This document shows, in pieces, positions 32,179 through 41,431 of a stretch of 64,000 bases of DNA. Position 1 is the stretch's first letter; the number at the start of each line of letters is the position of its first letter. This DNA is from Caryophanales bacterium UBA4951. GTDB taxonomy: Bacteria; Bacillota_I; Bacilli_A; RFN20; CAG-826. The DNA is taken from the NCBI GenBank assembly GCA_002397465.1, contig DHAP01000034.1:1-64000 (forward strand), given 5' to 3'. The notes under the pieces were generated by a model, which was not told where the DNA came from, did not search any database, and was given only the letters and a program-made list of their open reading frames with translations. The position numbers and the translations under genes were made by a program.

Positions 32179-34581
32179 ATGAACGAGAAATACCGCATCT
32201 ATTCCAATAGCGTCGTGATCGCCCCAAAAATCCTTCATGATCATTATCTTTCCATAAAACGGGAAGAGCCTCTTTTAAGGATGCGTTTATTCTCGCTTGA
32301 AGAAGTTGAGTCTCTTTTCAACTATTCATACGACGATAGGGCCAAGATATTCCTTCTTAAAAAAGGATACGGATACGAGGAAAGCCTCGATATTCTTTCT
32401 TGTGCTTCTTATATGAGAGAAGATAGGGAATATGTTCTTCCACGCCTAAAAAAACTCGTCCCTTTATTCAAGGAATTGAGGCAGGAGAACCTTCTTTACC
32501 GTTTCGAAGGATCCGAAAGGCTTTTCGCCAACCAAAGCATCCTTATCGACTCATACCATGATGGGGCAAGGATCTCGAGGGCCTTTGAGGGCCTTTCCAA
32601 TCTTGCGATGGGCTACATCGTCCATTATGACGACAAACCCTTTCCTGACGTCTGCGTCTTCAAAGACACCTATGAGGAACTTCACTATGTTTATAACCGC
32701 ATCGCCGATGATTTGGCGAGCGGAACTTCTATCGATGATATCTATGTTTTGGGCCTAAACGGCGATTACGACGCCTTGATTCATGAGTTCAACAAACACT
32801 TCGGTTTCTCCATCGAAGAATCATTCGATTTGCGGCTTTTTGATAGGCCGATTTATCATCTGTTCCAGAAGAGTTACCTCGAAGGAAAAGAGGACGAGTT
32901 TTTTCTAGACGAAGCTAATGCCAAAGACCCTGATTACGCCTCATTAAGAAAGATGTTCCTCCGTTATGGGACGCTTTTTGATGAGCGAAAGAAAAACATC
33001 TCGCTTCTCGACGATATCTCAAAAACCATAAGAGCGGCTTCTCCGCGACGCTCAAACATCGCAAGAAGGCTGAATTCGGCGGTGGCGCCTAGCGGTTCAC
33101 ATGTCTATATCCTCAATTTCTCAATGGGAGTTTTCCCATCTCTTGCTGCCGAGGACCCTTATATCCACGAAGATGGGTGTCATGAATTAGGCAAACCTGC
33201 CAAGAGCGAAATCGATGAAGAGAGGAAGGCAGAGATCAACCATTTGCTTTCCAGCGGTCTCGTCAAATCCGTGAGCTTCAAGAGCAAAGGAAACGGCAAT
33301 ATCTATTTCCCTTCCGGCCTCGTCAACGTTTTGAAGATGAATACCGTGGAGAACCCGTCTCTTCCCTACGAATACTCCGATGGCGAAGGAAAGTTCCTGG
33401 AGGCCGATCTCTTAGATTGGAAGACGAATTTCCTCTATGTCGACCCACGGCTTCCCTCTTTGGAGAAGAGCAGGCCTGTCGAAGGGTATCGCTCATTCGA
33501 CTATCGTTACAAACAGTTTGCTTCCTTTGAGAAAAAGAGCAAATTCTCCTTCTCGTTCACAGGCCTCGACCAATATTATTCATGCCCATTCTCCTATTAC
33601 GTCCAAAGGGTGGCCGGCATCAAAGATTTTGAGACCACTTTCAACCTTCGCATCGGAAACATCTTCCATAAGGTGATGGAACTTCATTATGAGAGCAATG
33701 GTTCTGATTTTCTTTCTTCGTGGGAAGAGGCTCTGAAAGAGGAAAATGAAAACGGCGAGTTCACGAACGAAGAGAAACTCCTGCTTGAGTCCTTGAAATG
33801 TGAATGTTCACGGGTCGTTTCCTTCTATGATGAGCGCGATTCGATGATCGTTAACCCTTCCGTCAGCGTCGAAAAAACCTTTTCCCTTCCAATCGAAGGG
33901 GTCGATAACCTCACCATCGATGGCAAATACGACAAGATAGTGAGCTTTGGCCCGCGCCAAGAGAACTTCATAATCCTCGACTACAAGACCGGCGCGGCCC
34001 GCTTCAGTGAGTCCTTAGTCCAATATGGCCTCTCGCTTCAGCTTCCGATCTATGCACTTTATGCCAAAAAAGACCAAGAACTCAGCGACAAGACCATGGT
34101 TGGGATGTTCATCGCCCCGATTCTTGACGGGAGCCTTTACCAGAGCAAGCAGGACGCCAACAAGAATTTTGATGATATGAAGAAAGCCTCATATAAACTT
34201 GATGGGCTTTTCTTAAACGACGTCGATAAACTCCGTCAATTAGACCCATATTGCGACAAATCATCATTAATCGTGAGCCTGTCAATCAACAAAGACGGTT
34301 TTTTCAAAGCGAACTGCGCGAAAGTCAAAACAAGCGAGGATTTCGCATCTTTGTCTGCCGCCGCCGAAACAAAAGTGGTGGAGGCCGCAAAAAAGATCTT
34401 GAATGGCGATTTCCCAATCGAGCCTTTAAAGACCGATAAGAAAGGACTTCCGTGCGATCATTGCGCTTACCGCGATATTTGTTACCGTGATGATGAGGCA
34501 ATCAAATACATAAGCAAGAAGAAAGATGACGACGAGGAAGATGATGACGACGACAGCGAGGAGGCCGATGATGGGAGATAG
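32179..34581 (+). CDS. addB: AddB-like subunit of the AddAB helicase-nuclease
   Basis: An 800-residue protein paired with AddA for double-strand-break end processing. The C-terminal RecB-type nuclease has TIDGKYDKIV and IILDYKTGAA (D601, K603). The iron-sulfur cluster ligands of AddB are present: one Cys in YYSCPFSYYV (C469) and three in CDHCAYRDICYR (C759, C762, C768). The protein is much shorter than B. subtilis AddB (~1166 aa) and I see no Walker A (GxxxxGKT) near the N terminus, so the helicase-like part looks reduced to a structural or Chi-scanning role. The C-terminal tail is strongly acidic (KKKDDDEEDDDDDSEE). It overlaps addA by 11 nt. Confidence 0.8.
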   Translation: MNEKYRIYSNSVVIAPKILHDHYLSIKREEPLLRMRLFSLEEVESLFNYSYDDRAKIFLLKKGYGYEESLDILSCASYMREDREYVLPRLKKLVPLFKELRQENLLYRFEGSERLFANQSILIDSYHDGARISRAFEGLSNLAMGYIVHYDDKPFPDVCVFKDTYEELHYVYNRIADDLASGTSIDDIYVLGLNGDYDALIHEFNKHFGFSIEESFDLRLFDRPIYHLFQKSYLEGKEDEFFLDEANAKDPDYASLRKMFLRYGTLFDERKKNISLLDDISKTIRAASPRRSNIARRLNSAVAPSGSHVYILNFSMGVFPSLAAEDPYIHEDGCHELGKPAKSEIDEERKAEINHLLSSGLVKSVSFKSKGNGNIYFPSGLVNVLKMNTVENPSLPYEYSDGEGKFLEADLLDWKTNFLYVDPRLPSLEKSRPVEGYRSFDYRYKQFASFEKKSKFSFSFTGLDQYYSCPFSYYVQRVAGIKDFETTFNLRIGNIFHKVMELHYESNGSDFLSSWEEALKEENENGEFTNEEKLLLESLKCECSRVVSFYDERDSMIVNPSVSVEKTFSLPIEGVDNLTIDGKYDKIVSFGPRQENFIILDYKTGAARFSESLVQYGLSLQLPIYALYAKKDQELSDKTMVGMFIAPILDGSLYQSKQDANKNFDDMKKASYKLDGLFLNDVDKLRQLDPYCDKSSLIVSLSINKDGFFKANCAKVKTSEDFASLSAAAETKVVEAAKKILNGDFPIEPLKTDKKGLPCDHCAYRDICYRDDEAIKYISKKKDDDEEDDDDDSEEADDGR

Positions 34582-37500
34582 AGAATGGACGAAAGCCCAA
34601 TTAGAGGCTATCAACGCGAATGAAGGGGAATACCTCGTCTCAGCTGGCGCCGGCAGCGGCAAGACCGCCGTTTTGACTGAACGAATCAAACGTCTTGTCG
34701 TCGAGAAAAACGTCCCTGTCTCCTCTTTGCTAGTCCTCACTTTCACAAACAAAGCCGCCCGTGAGATGAAACAAAGGGTCCAAAAGGCCTTCATAAAAGA
34801 AGGAAGGTTCAGCCTCTCGGACGAATGCGAAAGCGCCGACATCACAACCTTTGACTCCTTCAACCTTAAACTCGTCAAAAAATACCATTACGAGCTTGGG
34901 ATATCAGGTGATATAGGCATCATCGACGAATCGGAATGCACTCTTCTCAAGAATCGCCTTTTCGATGAAATAATCGACGAAAAAGCCAAAGCTGGCGACG
35001 TTTCTCTGATTAATTTGTTTAAGCATTACGCCCTTAAGGACGATGGCGCCATCCGTTCCATGGTCATGGACATATTGGACAAAGCCGACTTGGTCGATGA
35101 TAGAAAAGCCTTCCTATCATCCGATGAGCGGTATTTTTCCAAAGCCTTCATCGATGAGAGGTTTGACAAACTTTATCAGCACGCCCACGAAAGGCTCATC
35201 TTTCTTAGCTCAATCGCCTCGTCTTATGAGAATCCGGATTTGGCCGACATCGATAACATGTTCATCGAGCCACTGGTGAACGCGAAAGACTACGACTCAT
35301 TGAGCGCTTTGCTAGCTAGTTCATCTTATCCAACGCTAAAACGAGGGACGAAAGATAATCCCAACAGCAACCATGACAAAGCCTTTCACAAAGCCTTGGC
35401 GGGTTATTTCAAAGGCATAAAATCACTGGTCAGTGAATCTCGTTCTGACGGAGAGAAGAAAATCACGGACACGAAACCCTATGCCGATGAGTTTCTCTCT
35501 TTGGCGAGAGAACTAGACTCCAGGCTTGCGGAATTCGAAAGGAAATACGGGGTCTATGCATTCGGAGACATCGCCGCCTTCGCGAGGAAATGCACTGAGA
35601 ACCCCGATATCCAAAAAGAACTTAAAAAGCAATATTCATATGTGATGGTCGATGAATTCCAGGACACCAGCGATTTGCAGATCGCTCTATTAAGCAATAT
35701 CTCCAATGGCAATTTCTTTGCAGTCGGGGATATAAAGCAGTGCATTTACGCTTTCCGAAACGCCAATCCGGCCCTTTTCCTTTCCTTCCTTGAGAGATAT
35801 CGGAAAGGGGAGGGGCACCTCATCATTCTCAAAGACAATTTCCGCTCCACGGAAGAGGTGATCGGGGACATCAACTCTCTTTTCAAAAGCATCATGAGTA
35901 AAGAGCTTGGAGGGGTAACTTACGATGAGAGCCAAGAGTTGGCCTATGGCAACGCAAAACTCTATTCCAGCGTCCAACTCGATGCCGGGCACCTCGAGAC
36001 CCTTTCCTATGTCAAAGACGAGGACATGAATCAAGCCGAATGCGAAGCCAAAATCATCGCCGCCGACATCTCAAAAAAACTCTCTGACCATTTTCAGGTC
36101 GTCGCTTCAGAAGGCGTCTTAAGAGATGCCAAACCATCCGACTTTGCCATCCTTATCTCCAGAAAATCGAATTTCAACGTCTTCCAAAAGGAACTCGGGG
36201 CTGCCAAGATCCCGGTTTCGGCCACTGAGACGAAGGATCTTTCAAGCGAGGATATCAGCCGTCTCCTCTTGTCGTTTTTGAGATTGTCAAAAGCCATCGA
36301 CGTCGACGAAGTCGGCATGAAACACTGCTACATGTCGATAATGAGAAGCTACCTCTACGAGAAAGACGACGAGACGATCTACAAAGACATAGTCTCCGGA
36401 GCCTATAAGGACTCTGAGTTATTTAGGAAAATCAGGGATGACAAAGCCAAGCTTTTCCATGGCTCCTGCTATGAAGGGGTCTCATATTTTCTGGATAACT
36501 TCCCATTCGTCGAGAGACTCTACGCCCTTGGGAACCTCAAAGACAATTTCGAGAAAATATCATCATTCCTTTCGGAAGGCAAAAAAGAAGACAAACTCGG
36601 CAAAAGCTACGAAGAGTTCATCGAGCATTTCTCTTTGTTGAAGCATTACGACGAGAGTCTGAAGATCCCATCTCCCAGCGATGATGGGAACTCCGTCCAC
36701 CTCATGAGCATCCATGCCTCCAAGGGCCTTCAGTTTGGAATCGTATATTGCCCAGACCTTGACCAAAAACCCAAAAAAGGGAAAGAAGCCGCTTTGTCGT
36801 TGGACCTCAAAAACGGTTTTCTCATTCCGAGGACTTACGGGGATGGCAACCCATATTCGGCCCTTCATGTTTTGTCTTCTTTGGAAAACGATGAGAAAAC
36901 CATCTCAGAAAAAGCCCGTCTTTACTACGTATGCCTAACCAGGGCCGAAGAAAAACTCATCCTCGTAAAAAGAGAAAAGCCAGGAGTGAATTATTCAAAT
37001 CTCCCGGGAAGCAAGGTTTTGTCGAGCAAAGAAACAATCGATAAGGATGGCAAGGAGGGCCTGACGATGTCGATCCATTCGCCTAGCTCCTTCTTTGAGT
37101 TCAACCTTTTGGCCAGTGGCTTCGACTTCGAGGAAAAAGGAACCCAAGTGGTCGACCCGCCAGTCTATGTGGCCGGGACGGAGAGCAAAAAACTCATCGA
37201 GGCCCCCGAACTTAAAAAGATTTCCATTCTTCCAAAGGACAATCCTTTTGAAAGAGCCTCCAAACTCGATGTCGGGTTGGCGGATGAGGGGGCCTTATAT
37301 CGAGGCAATCTTCTTCACCATTATCTCGAAGTGACTGATTTAAAAAGCAAGGACGTCAGCTTTATCAGCTCGGAAAAAGACAGGGAAATCATCGCAAAAG
37401 TCCTTTCTTTGCCAATATTCCAGAATCTTGGGAACGCTTCGACGTTCAAGGAAGAGGCCTTCTATGATGAGGATAAATCCATCCATGGAGTCATCGACCT

Positions 37501-37678
37501 TTTGATCGTGAGGGACGATTCTTGCGAAGTCATCGACTACAAGAGCAAGGACATCGATGACCCGTCTTATAAGAAACAGCTTGGCATTTATAAGTCATAT
37601 GTCGAAAAAGTTTATAAGCGAAACTGTCGAACTTATCTACTTTCTATCCTCGACGCGACAATAAAAGAGGTAGAATGA
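34571..37678 (+). CDS. addA: AddA helicase-nuclease subunit
   Basis: A 1035-residue UvrD/RecB-type helicase with a C-terminal nuclease. Motifs: SAGAGSGKTAVLTERI (Walker A), VLTFTNKAAREMKQRV (Ia), YVMVDEFQDTSDLQ (Walker B), FFAVGDIKQCIYAFRNA (III), MSIHASKGLQFGIVY (V), YYVCLTRAEEKLILV (VI), then HGVIDLLIV and CEVIDYKSKD of the PD-(D/E)xK nuclease. It unwinds and trims DNA ends for RecA loading. I choose ATG 34571 because GAGGAGG lies 6 nt upstream; longer in-frame starts run inside the acidic tail of addB. Somewhat shorter than B. subtilis AddA (~1230 aa). Confidence 0.93.
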   Translation: MGDREWTKAQLEAINANEGEYLVSAGAGSGKTAVLTERIKRLVVEKNVPVSSLLVLTFTNKAAREMKQRVQKAFIKEGRFSLSDECESADITTFDSFNLKLVKKYHYELGISGDIGIIDESECTLLKNRLFDEIIDEKAKAGDVSLINLFKHYALKDDGAIRSMVMDILDKADLVDDRKAFLSSDERYFSKAFIDERFDKLYQHAHERLIFLSSIASSYENPDLADIDNMFIEPLVNAKDYDSLSALLASSSYPTLKRGTKDNPNSNHDKAFHKALAGYFKGIKSLVSESRSDGEKKITDTKPYADEFLSLARELDSRLAEFERKYGVYAFGDIAAFARKCTENPDIQKELKKQYSYVMVDEFQDTSDLQIALLSNISNGNFFAVGDIKQCIYAFRNANPALFLSFLERYRKGEGHLIILKDNFRSTEEVIGDINSLFKSIMSKELGGVTYDESQELAYGNAKLYSSVQLDAGHLETLSYVKDEDMNQAECEAKIIAADISKKLSDHFQVVASEGVLRDAKPSDFAILISRKSNFNVFQKELGAAKIPVSATETKDLSSEDISRLLLSFLRLSKAIDVDEVGMKHCYMSIMRSYLYEKDDETIYKDIVSGAYKDSELFRKIRDDKAKLFHGSCYEGVSYFLDNFPFVERLYALGNLKDNFEKISSFLSEGKKEDKLGKSYEEFIEHFSLLKHYDESLKIPSPSDDGNSVHLMSIHASKGLQFGIVYCPDLDQKPKKGKEAALSLDLKNGFLIPRTYGDGNPYSALHVLSSLENDEKTISEKARLYYVCLTRAEEKLILVKREKPGVNYSNLPGSKVLSSKETIDKDGKEGLTMSIHSPSSFFEFNLLASGFDFEEKGTQVVDPPVYVAGTESKKLIEAPELKKISILPKDNPFERASKLDVGLADEGALYRGNLLHHYLEVTDLKSKDVSFISSEKDREIIAKVLSLPIFQNLGNASTFKEEAFYDEDKSIHGVIDLLIVRDDSCEVIDYKSKDIDDPSYKKQLGIYKSYVEKVYKRNCRTYLLSILDATIKEVE

Positions 37679-37681
37679 GTC

Positions 37682-38848
37682 ATGGCAAACGCACCATTGC
37701 CCCGTGAGCAGTTTGAGGCTCTCTTAAACGAGTTGAGCATCAGCAAGAGCATCAACCGTGATTTCATATACCAATGTTACGTGGACGCGAATGAGGGAAG
37801 CGACAGCCTCAAAGAGAACTCGCCAGTCATCGCAAGGATGGGCCTTAACCCAATTCAGCTGATCCTCTATATCATAAACGAAGAGCAGTTTTATCTTTTT
37901 ACCCACCCGAATGTCAAAGAAGACGACCTTCCAAAAAACGAGAACTATGAGAGGCTTCTAGTCTCCATCGCCTTGGACAAGTATTACACCAATGAGCATT
38001 TGGCCTATAACTCCGGGTCTTTCGCTTCGCGCTTCATCCCAGAAATATCGACTTTGAGCCTTTATCTAAATTTCATCCTGGGGATGCTCAACCGTTATAA
38101 GCGGGGGGACCCCAAAGAAACCCTTTTGGTGGATGTCATGCAAAAAGGATTCTCGATGGCCAAATGCATCATCGACCTTTTGACGAACGGCTTTGAAACC
38201 GAGGCTTTCTCGACTTGGAGGACCCTCCATGAGAACGAATGCATCCTTCAGGTCCTCGTGAAATATGGTCAGCCCGTCATCGATTCCTATCTGAAACACC
38301 TTCGTTATGCCTTGGCCTTCAGAGGGGCTTTGGGTAGCAAAGAAGAGACCGACAAATGCTTTGAGGAGATCAAGTCAGGCATGAGGTCCATCGACCTCAA
38401 GAGCAAAGACATGAAACGCTACATCGAGTATGGCTGGCTTCTAGGCATCAAAGATGTCATGTCGATGGAAGGCTTCAAATTCAATTTCCGCGATGGCGTC
38501 GAAAGATGCGCCGGACTTCGCGATTATTCAAAGGTCTACGAGATGAGCTCGGAAATAGCCCACTCTTCGCCCTTGCTCATCTATTCAAGAAAGAACTATT
38601 TCTATCTTGTCACCTTGCTCAATCTTTATGAATCGTTCTTCCGACTCGAGAAGATATTCTCATCTTTGTATCTTTCGACGGCCAATGAGAACGACCGCAA
38701 CCAATACCTTGCCATGCGAAAGCTTTATTTCGGGGAACTTCTAGCTTGCTATGACCTTCTGAAGAAACGCTTCGTGGAACTGACTCATTCTGGAAAAGCC
38801 GAGGATCTTCCGCCCAAAGAAACCATCGCTGAAGATAGCGAAGACTAA
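37682..38848 (+). CDS. DUF5677-like helical protein
   Basis: A 388-residue soluble, mainly helical protein. The segment MAKCIIDLLTNGFETEAFST followed by WRTLHENE resembles the DUF5677 core (a helix with LL-x-x-G, then R-x-L-x-E), and a later EMSSEIAHSSPLLIYS carries a conserved-looking His. The function of this family is unknown. The ATG follows the addA stop by 3 bp, so it belongs to the addBA transcript, but no DNA-repair motif is visible. Family call is moderate. Confidence 0.55.
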   Translation: MANAPLPREQFEALLNELSISKSINRDFIYQCYVDANEGSDSLKENSPVIARMGLNPIQLILYIINEEQFYLFTHPNVKEDDLPKNENYERLLVSIALDKYYTNEHLAYNSGSFASRFIPEISTLSLYLNFILGMLNRYKRGDPKETLLVDVMQKGFSMAKCIIDLLTNGFETEAFSTWRTLHENECILQVLVKYGQPVIDSYLKHLRYALAFRGALGSKEETDKCFEEIKSGMRSIDLKSKDMKRYIEYGWLLGIKDVMSMEGFKFNFRDGVERCAGLRDYSKVYEMSSEIAHSSPLLIYSRKNYFYLVTLLNLYESFFRLEKIFSSLYLSTANENDRNQYLAMRKLYFGELLACYDLLKKRFVELTHSGKAEDLPPKETIAEDSED

Positions 38849-38850
38849 AA

Positions 38851-38899
38851 AGACAAAAAGAAAAACCAGGTCTCGGACAAAGGTTCCGTAACACCTGGT
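38851..38899 (-). terminator. Terminator of the nucleoside kinase gene
   Basis: The stem ACCAGGT / ACCTGGT holds an inner CGGA / TCCG hairpin. On the minus strand it ends in TTTTTCTTTTTG; the plus side has only CTTTCTT, so it may also work weakly for the addBA unit. Confidence 0.65.
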
Positions 38900-38916
38900 C
38901 TTTCTTACGGTAGAGT

Positions 38917-40569
38917 TTATACGTCCGCGTAGCAGGAACCGCCAATGAACTCCCTCATCAGGGAATTCGACGGCACCCACACGTCGGGCATATCAGTGAA
39001 GAACTTCAACATCCTGAGCAATCTTTCGGCATCAGGATAATAAGGAGATTCAACGCCGATGGCGCTAAGAAGCGGCATGGCGTATTTTTTCATGACTGGC
39101 AACTCGTAAGGCAAGAAGGAATTGAAGACATAATCGCAGCCTTCCTGAGTCGAATAGATCCATTTGAACTCACCGGCTCTGACCTTCGGCCACATCTCAA
39201 GCGTCTCTTCGGCAGGGGAGGAACGGAATTTGCTGTCCCTGACCAGCCTTCTTAAAAGCCTAAGGTCGGTCAACGAAAGCGGATTGTGGTCATCAAGGTT
39301 GATCTGGGCTTGCGGGGAGATGAAGATCTTGAACTTTTGGTTCTTTGGGATCGAGGTGGTCAATTTGTCGTTGAGGGCATGGATGCCTTCGATGATGATT
39401 GGCTCTTCAGGCCCGAGCTTCAACTTTCTTCCGGGGACGCGATGTCCGACGGTGAAATCGAATTTCGGAAGCTCTGTCTCCTCACCGTTGATGAGGTCGA
39501 GCATGTTTTGGTTGAAGTATTCGATGTCGAGGGCATCGATGGTCTCGTAGTCTTGCTTCCCATCTTCGCCAAGAGGAATCTCTTCTTTGGTTTTGTAATA
39601 GTCATCGATGGAAATACGGATCGGGCGGATTCCTCTTGAGAGGAGCTCGATCCTAAGACGGTTGGCGAATGTTGTTTTGCCAGAGCTCGATGGCCCGGCG
39701 ACGCAGATGAGTTTGACGTTGGAGATGTCATCCTCGATCAACTGGCCAAGCTCGGCGAGCATACGGTTGTGGCGGTCTTCGCAAACGTTGATGAATTCGA
39801 CCGGTCCGGCCGTTTTGATTTCCTCGTTGATGCGGGCGACGGTGTCGACTCCGACGACTTTGGCCCAGTCATGGCTCTCTTTGAGGGTCCTTCCGAAAGT
39901 CGGGGCATCCTCAAATTCCGGTATCTTGCCTCCGCATTCGCTTCTTGGGTACTGGATAAGGAATCCAGGGGTATAAAGCCTGAGCTTGTATTGCTTGACG
40001 TAGCCAGTCGAAGGAACGAGGTGGCTGTACATATAATCGAGGAATCCGTTGCATTCATAAAGGTGGACGGTTTTCTCAGGACGGTAAGAAAGAATGTCGA
40101 GTTTGTCCTGATAGCCTTTCTTTTTGTAGATGTCGGCCGCTTCCTCATTGGAGACGACCATGCGTTTGAGTTTGTAATCCGCTTTGACGATTTTCTCAAT
40201 CTCGTGGTTGATTTTGATGAGCATGGCGGTGGTTGAGACCGTGTGGGGATCAAGAAGGTGGATCGAGACGCAGCGGCTGACGTTGTAGGCGAAACGGATT
40301 TTCAGGGTTGGATAGCACTCATGAAAAGCCATGGCCACGACATAACGAAGGGAGGCTTCGTATATCTTCATTCCCTCATGGTCGGCGACCGTGAGGAACT
40401 CGACGTCGCAATCATAATAGATTTCGTATGTCAGTTCCCTGAGACGATGGTTGACTTTGGCGCAGATGTATTCTTTTTTATTAGGATCGTTTTCTGGGAT
40501 GAGGTCTTCGAGTGAGACCTTCTTCTCGAAAGTGGCAGATTTGCCTAAATAATTGACTGTGAATTTCAT
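38917..40569 (-). CDS. TGS-domain uridine-kinase-like nucleoside kinase
   Basis: A 550-residue protein with an N-terminal TGS-like domain and a threonyl-tRNA-synthetase-type second domain (residues ~1-200), followed by a phosphoribulokinase/uridine kinase domain. The P-loop is VAGPSSSGKTTFANRL (~290), followed by RISIDDYYKTKEEIP and PIIIEGIHALND. Such fused kinases are common in Firmicutes; they phosphorylate nucleosides, with the exact substrate uncertain. It has its own promoter (TTGCAA-17-TAGAAT), whose -35 is covered by a cre-like sequence, so carbon control is possible. It also has its own terminator. Confidence 0.85.
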   Translation of the reverse strand: MKFTVNYLGKSATFEKKVSLEDLIPENDPNKKEYICAKVNHRLRELTYEIYYDCDVEFLTVADHEGMKIYEASLRYVVAMAFHECYPTLKIRFAYNVSRCVSIHLLDPHTVSTTAMLIKINHEIEKIVKADYKLKRMVVSNEEAADIYKKKGYQDKLDILSYRPEKTVHLYECNGFLDYMYSHLVPSTGYVKQYKLRLYTPGFLIQYPRSECGGKIPEFEDAPTFGRTLKESHDWAKVVGVDTVARINEEIKTAGPVEFINVCEDRHNRMLAELGQLIEDDISNVKLICVAGPSSSGKTTFANRLRIELLSRGIRPIRISIDDYYKTKEEIPLGEDGKQDYETIDALDIEYFNQNMLDLINGEETELPKFDFTVGHRVPGRKLKLGPEEPIIIEGIHALNDKLTTSIPKNQKFKIFISPQAQINLDDHNPLSLTDLRLLRRLVRDSKFRSSPAEETLEMWPKVRAGEFKWIYSTQEGCDYVFNSFLPYELPVMKKYAMPLLSAIGVESPYYPDAERLLRMLKFFTDMPDVWVPSNSLMREFIGGSCYADV

Positions 40570-40607
40570 ATTGGTTTCTTCTATTGCCCAAATGTGGGCG
40601 GTGCACC

Positions 40608-40636
40608 ATTCTAGAGGATATTGTTAAGCGTTGCAA
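40608..40636 (-). promoter_or_regulatory. Promoter TTGCAA-17-TAGAAT of the nucleoside kinase
   Basis: On the minus strand the -35 TTGCAA (40631-40636) and -10 TAGAAT (40608-40613) are exactly 17 nt apart, upstream of ATG 40569. Confidence 0.65.
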
Positions 40637-40645
40637 GCGCTTTCA
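40631..40645. promoter_or_regulatory. cre-like operator overlapping the -35
   Basis: TTGCAAGCGCTTTCA fits the degenerate catabolite-response consensus WTGNAANCGNWNNCW at every defined position and is near-palindromic around CG. It covers the nucleoside kinase -35, so a bound CcpA/LacI-type protein would block it. No such regulator is encoded in the window. Confidence 0.5.
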
Positions 40646-40743
40646 TTAATTTTCTTTCTCATGGTTCCTTTCGTTGACAATGATTGTAATATTACTAGGC
40701 GCATGCGCGCTAAAAAAGTGGTTTCACAATCTTGAAATTCATG

Positions 40744-40749
40744 TAAAAT
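40744..40749 (+). promoter_or_regulatory. -10 hexamer TAAAAT, 7 nt before ATG 40757
   Basis: TAAAAT ends 7 nt before the start codon; no Shine-Dalgarno site. No convincing -35 at 16-18 nt. Confidence 0.45.
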
Positions 40750-40756
40750 TGAATTT

Positions 40757-41305
40757 ATGAAAAGACTCTTGGTCATCGTCGACTACCAAAACGACTTCAT
40801 CACCGGGCCCCTCGGTTTCCCTAAGGCTAAAAAATATTACGAACGCATCAAGTCTCTGATAAACGAATTTTCCTCAAATGGGGATGAGATTGTTTTCACA
40901 CGCGACGTCCACGATGAAGATTATCTCCACACCGAAGAAGGAAGAAACCTTCCGATCATCCATTGTCAGAGGGGGAGCGAGGGAACCAAATTCTATGGCG
41001 ATCTCGAAAAAATTAGTGAGAACTATCCGGTCTATGAAAAAGATACCTTTGGCTCTCCCGAATTAGCAAAGGACCTATTGGGCAAAGACTATTCGGAAAT
41101 CGTTTTTTGCGGGGTTGATCTTTCGATATGCGTTCTCTCCAACGCCATCCTCGCTAAAAGCGTTTCGCCAAATTCTCATGTGGTGGTCGATCTCTCAGCC
41201 AGCGGCAGCGGGGATAAAAAAGACGAGGAGGTCGCCATCAACACCATGGAACACCTCCAAATCGAAGTCTGTGACCTCTCAAAGCCGCAGAAAAACTATT
41301 TGTGA
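40757..41305 (+). CDS. Nicotinamidase-like cysteine hydrolase (isochorismatase family)
   Basis: A 182-residue hydrolase. The triad is visible as D9 (VDYQNDF), K95 (YEKDTFGS) and C125 (GVDLSICVLSNA). A metal site like that of nicotinamidases is suggested by D50-V-H52 (FTRDVHDED) and H69 in IIHCQRGSEG, which matches the HC-x2-G-x2-G motif. Nicotinamidase converts nicotinamide to nicotinate for NAD salvage. Other isochorismatase-type amidases remain possible. Cytosolic, transcribed alone and followed by a terminator. Confidence 0.82.
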   Translation: MKRLLVIVDYQNDFITGPLGFPKAKKYYERIKSLINEFSSNGDEIVFTRDVHDEDYLHTEEGRNLPIIHCQRGSEGTKFYGDLEKISENYPVYEKDTFGSPELAKDLLGKDYSEIVFCGVDLSICVLSNAILAKSVSPNSHVVVDLSASGSGDKKDEEVAINTMEHLQIEVCDLSKPQKNYL

Positions 41306-41330
41306 AGAAAAGCGAGACCGATTAATGAGC

Positions 41331-41356
41331 ATTCCCCTTAGGGGAATTTTATTTCT
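41331..41356 (+). terminator. Terminator after the nicotinamidase-like gene
   Basis: ATTCCCC-TTA-GGGGAAT, a perfect 7-bp stem with a 3-nt loop, followed by TTTATTTCT. It insulates the atp operon promoter 8 bp downstream. Confidence 0.8.
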
Positions 41357-41363
41357 AGGTTCG

Positions 41364-41392
41364 TTGACATTCACTCTTAAAAAACCTACGAT
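41364..41392 (+). promoter_or_regulatory. atp operon promoter TTGACA-17-TACGAT
   Basis: A consensus -35 (TTGACA, 41364-41369) is 17 nt from TACGAT (41387-41392). An overlapping GATAAT (41390-41395) gives a 20-nt spacer. The predicted leader to ATG 41432 is about 30 nt. Confidence 0.7.
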
Positions 41393-41404
41393 AATCCTAC
41401 GGAT

Positions 41405-41418
41405 GTTCCGAAAGGAAC
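41405..41418 (+). promoter_or_regulatory. GNRA-tetraloop hairpin at the 5' end of the atp mRNA
   Basis: GTTCC-GAAA-GGAAC makes a 5-bp stem capped by a GAAA tetraloop about 5 nt from the predicted transcription start. The only AAAGGA-like ribosome-binding sequence of the leader lies inside it. Confidence 0.5.
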
Positions 41419-41431
41419 TCTAGAAAAATCT

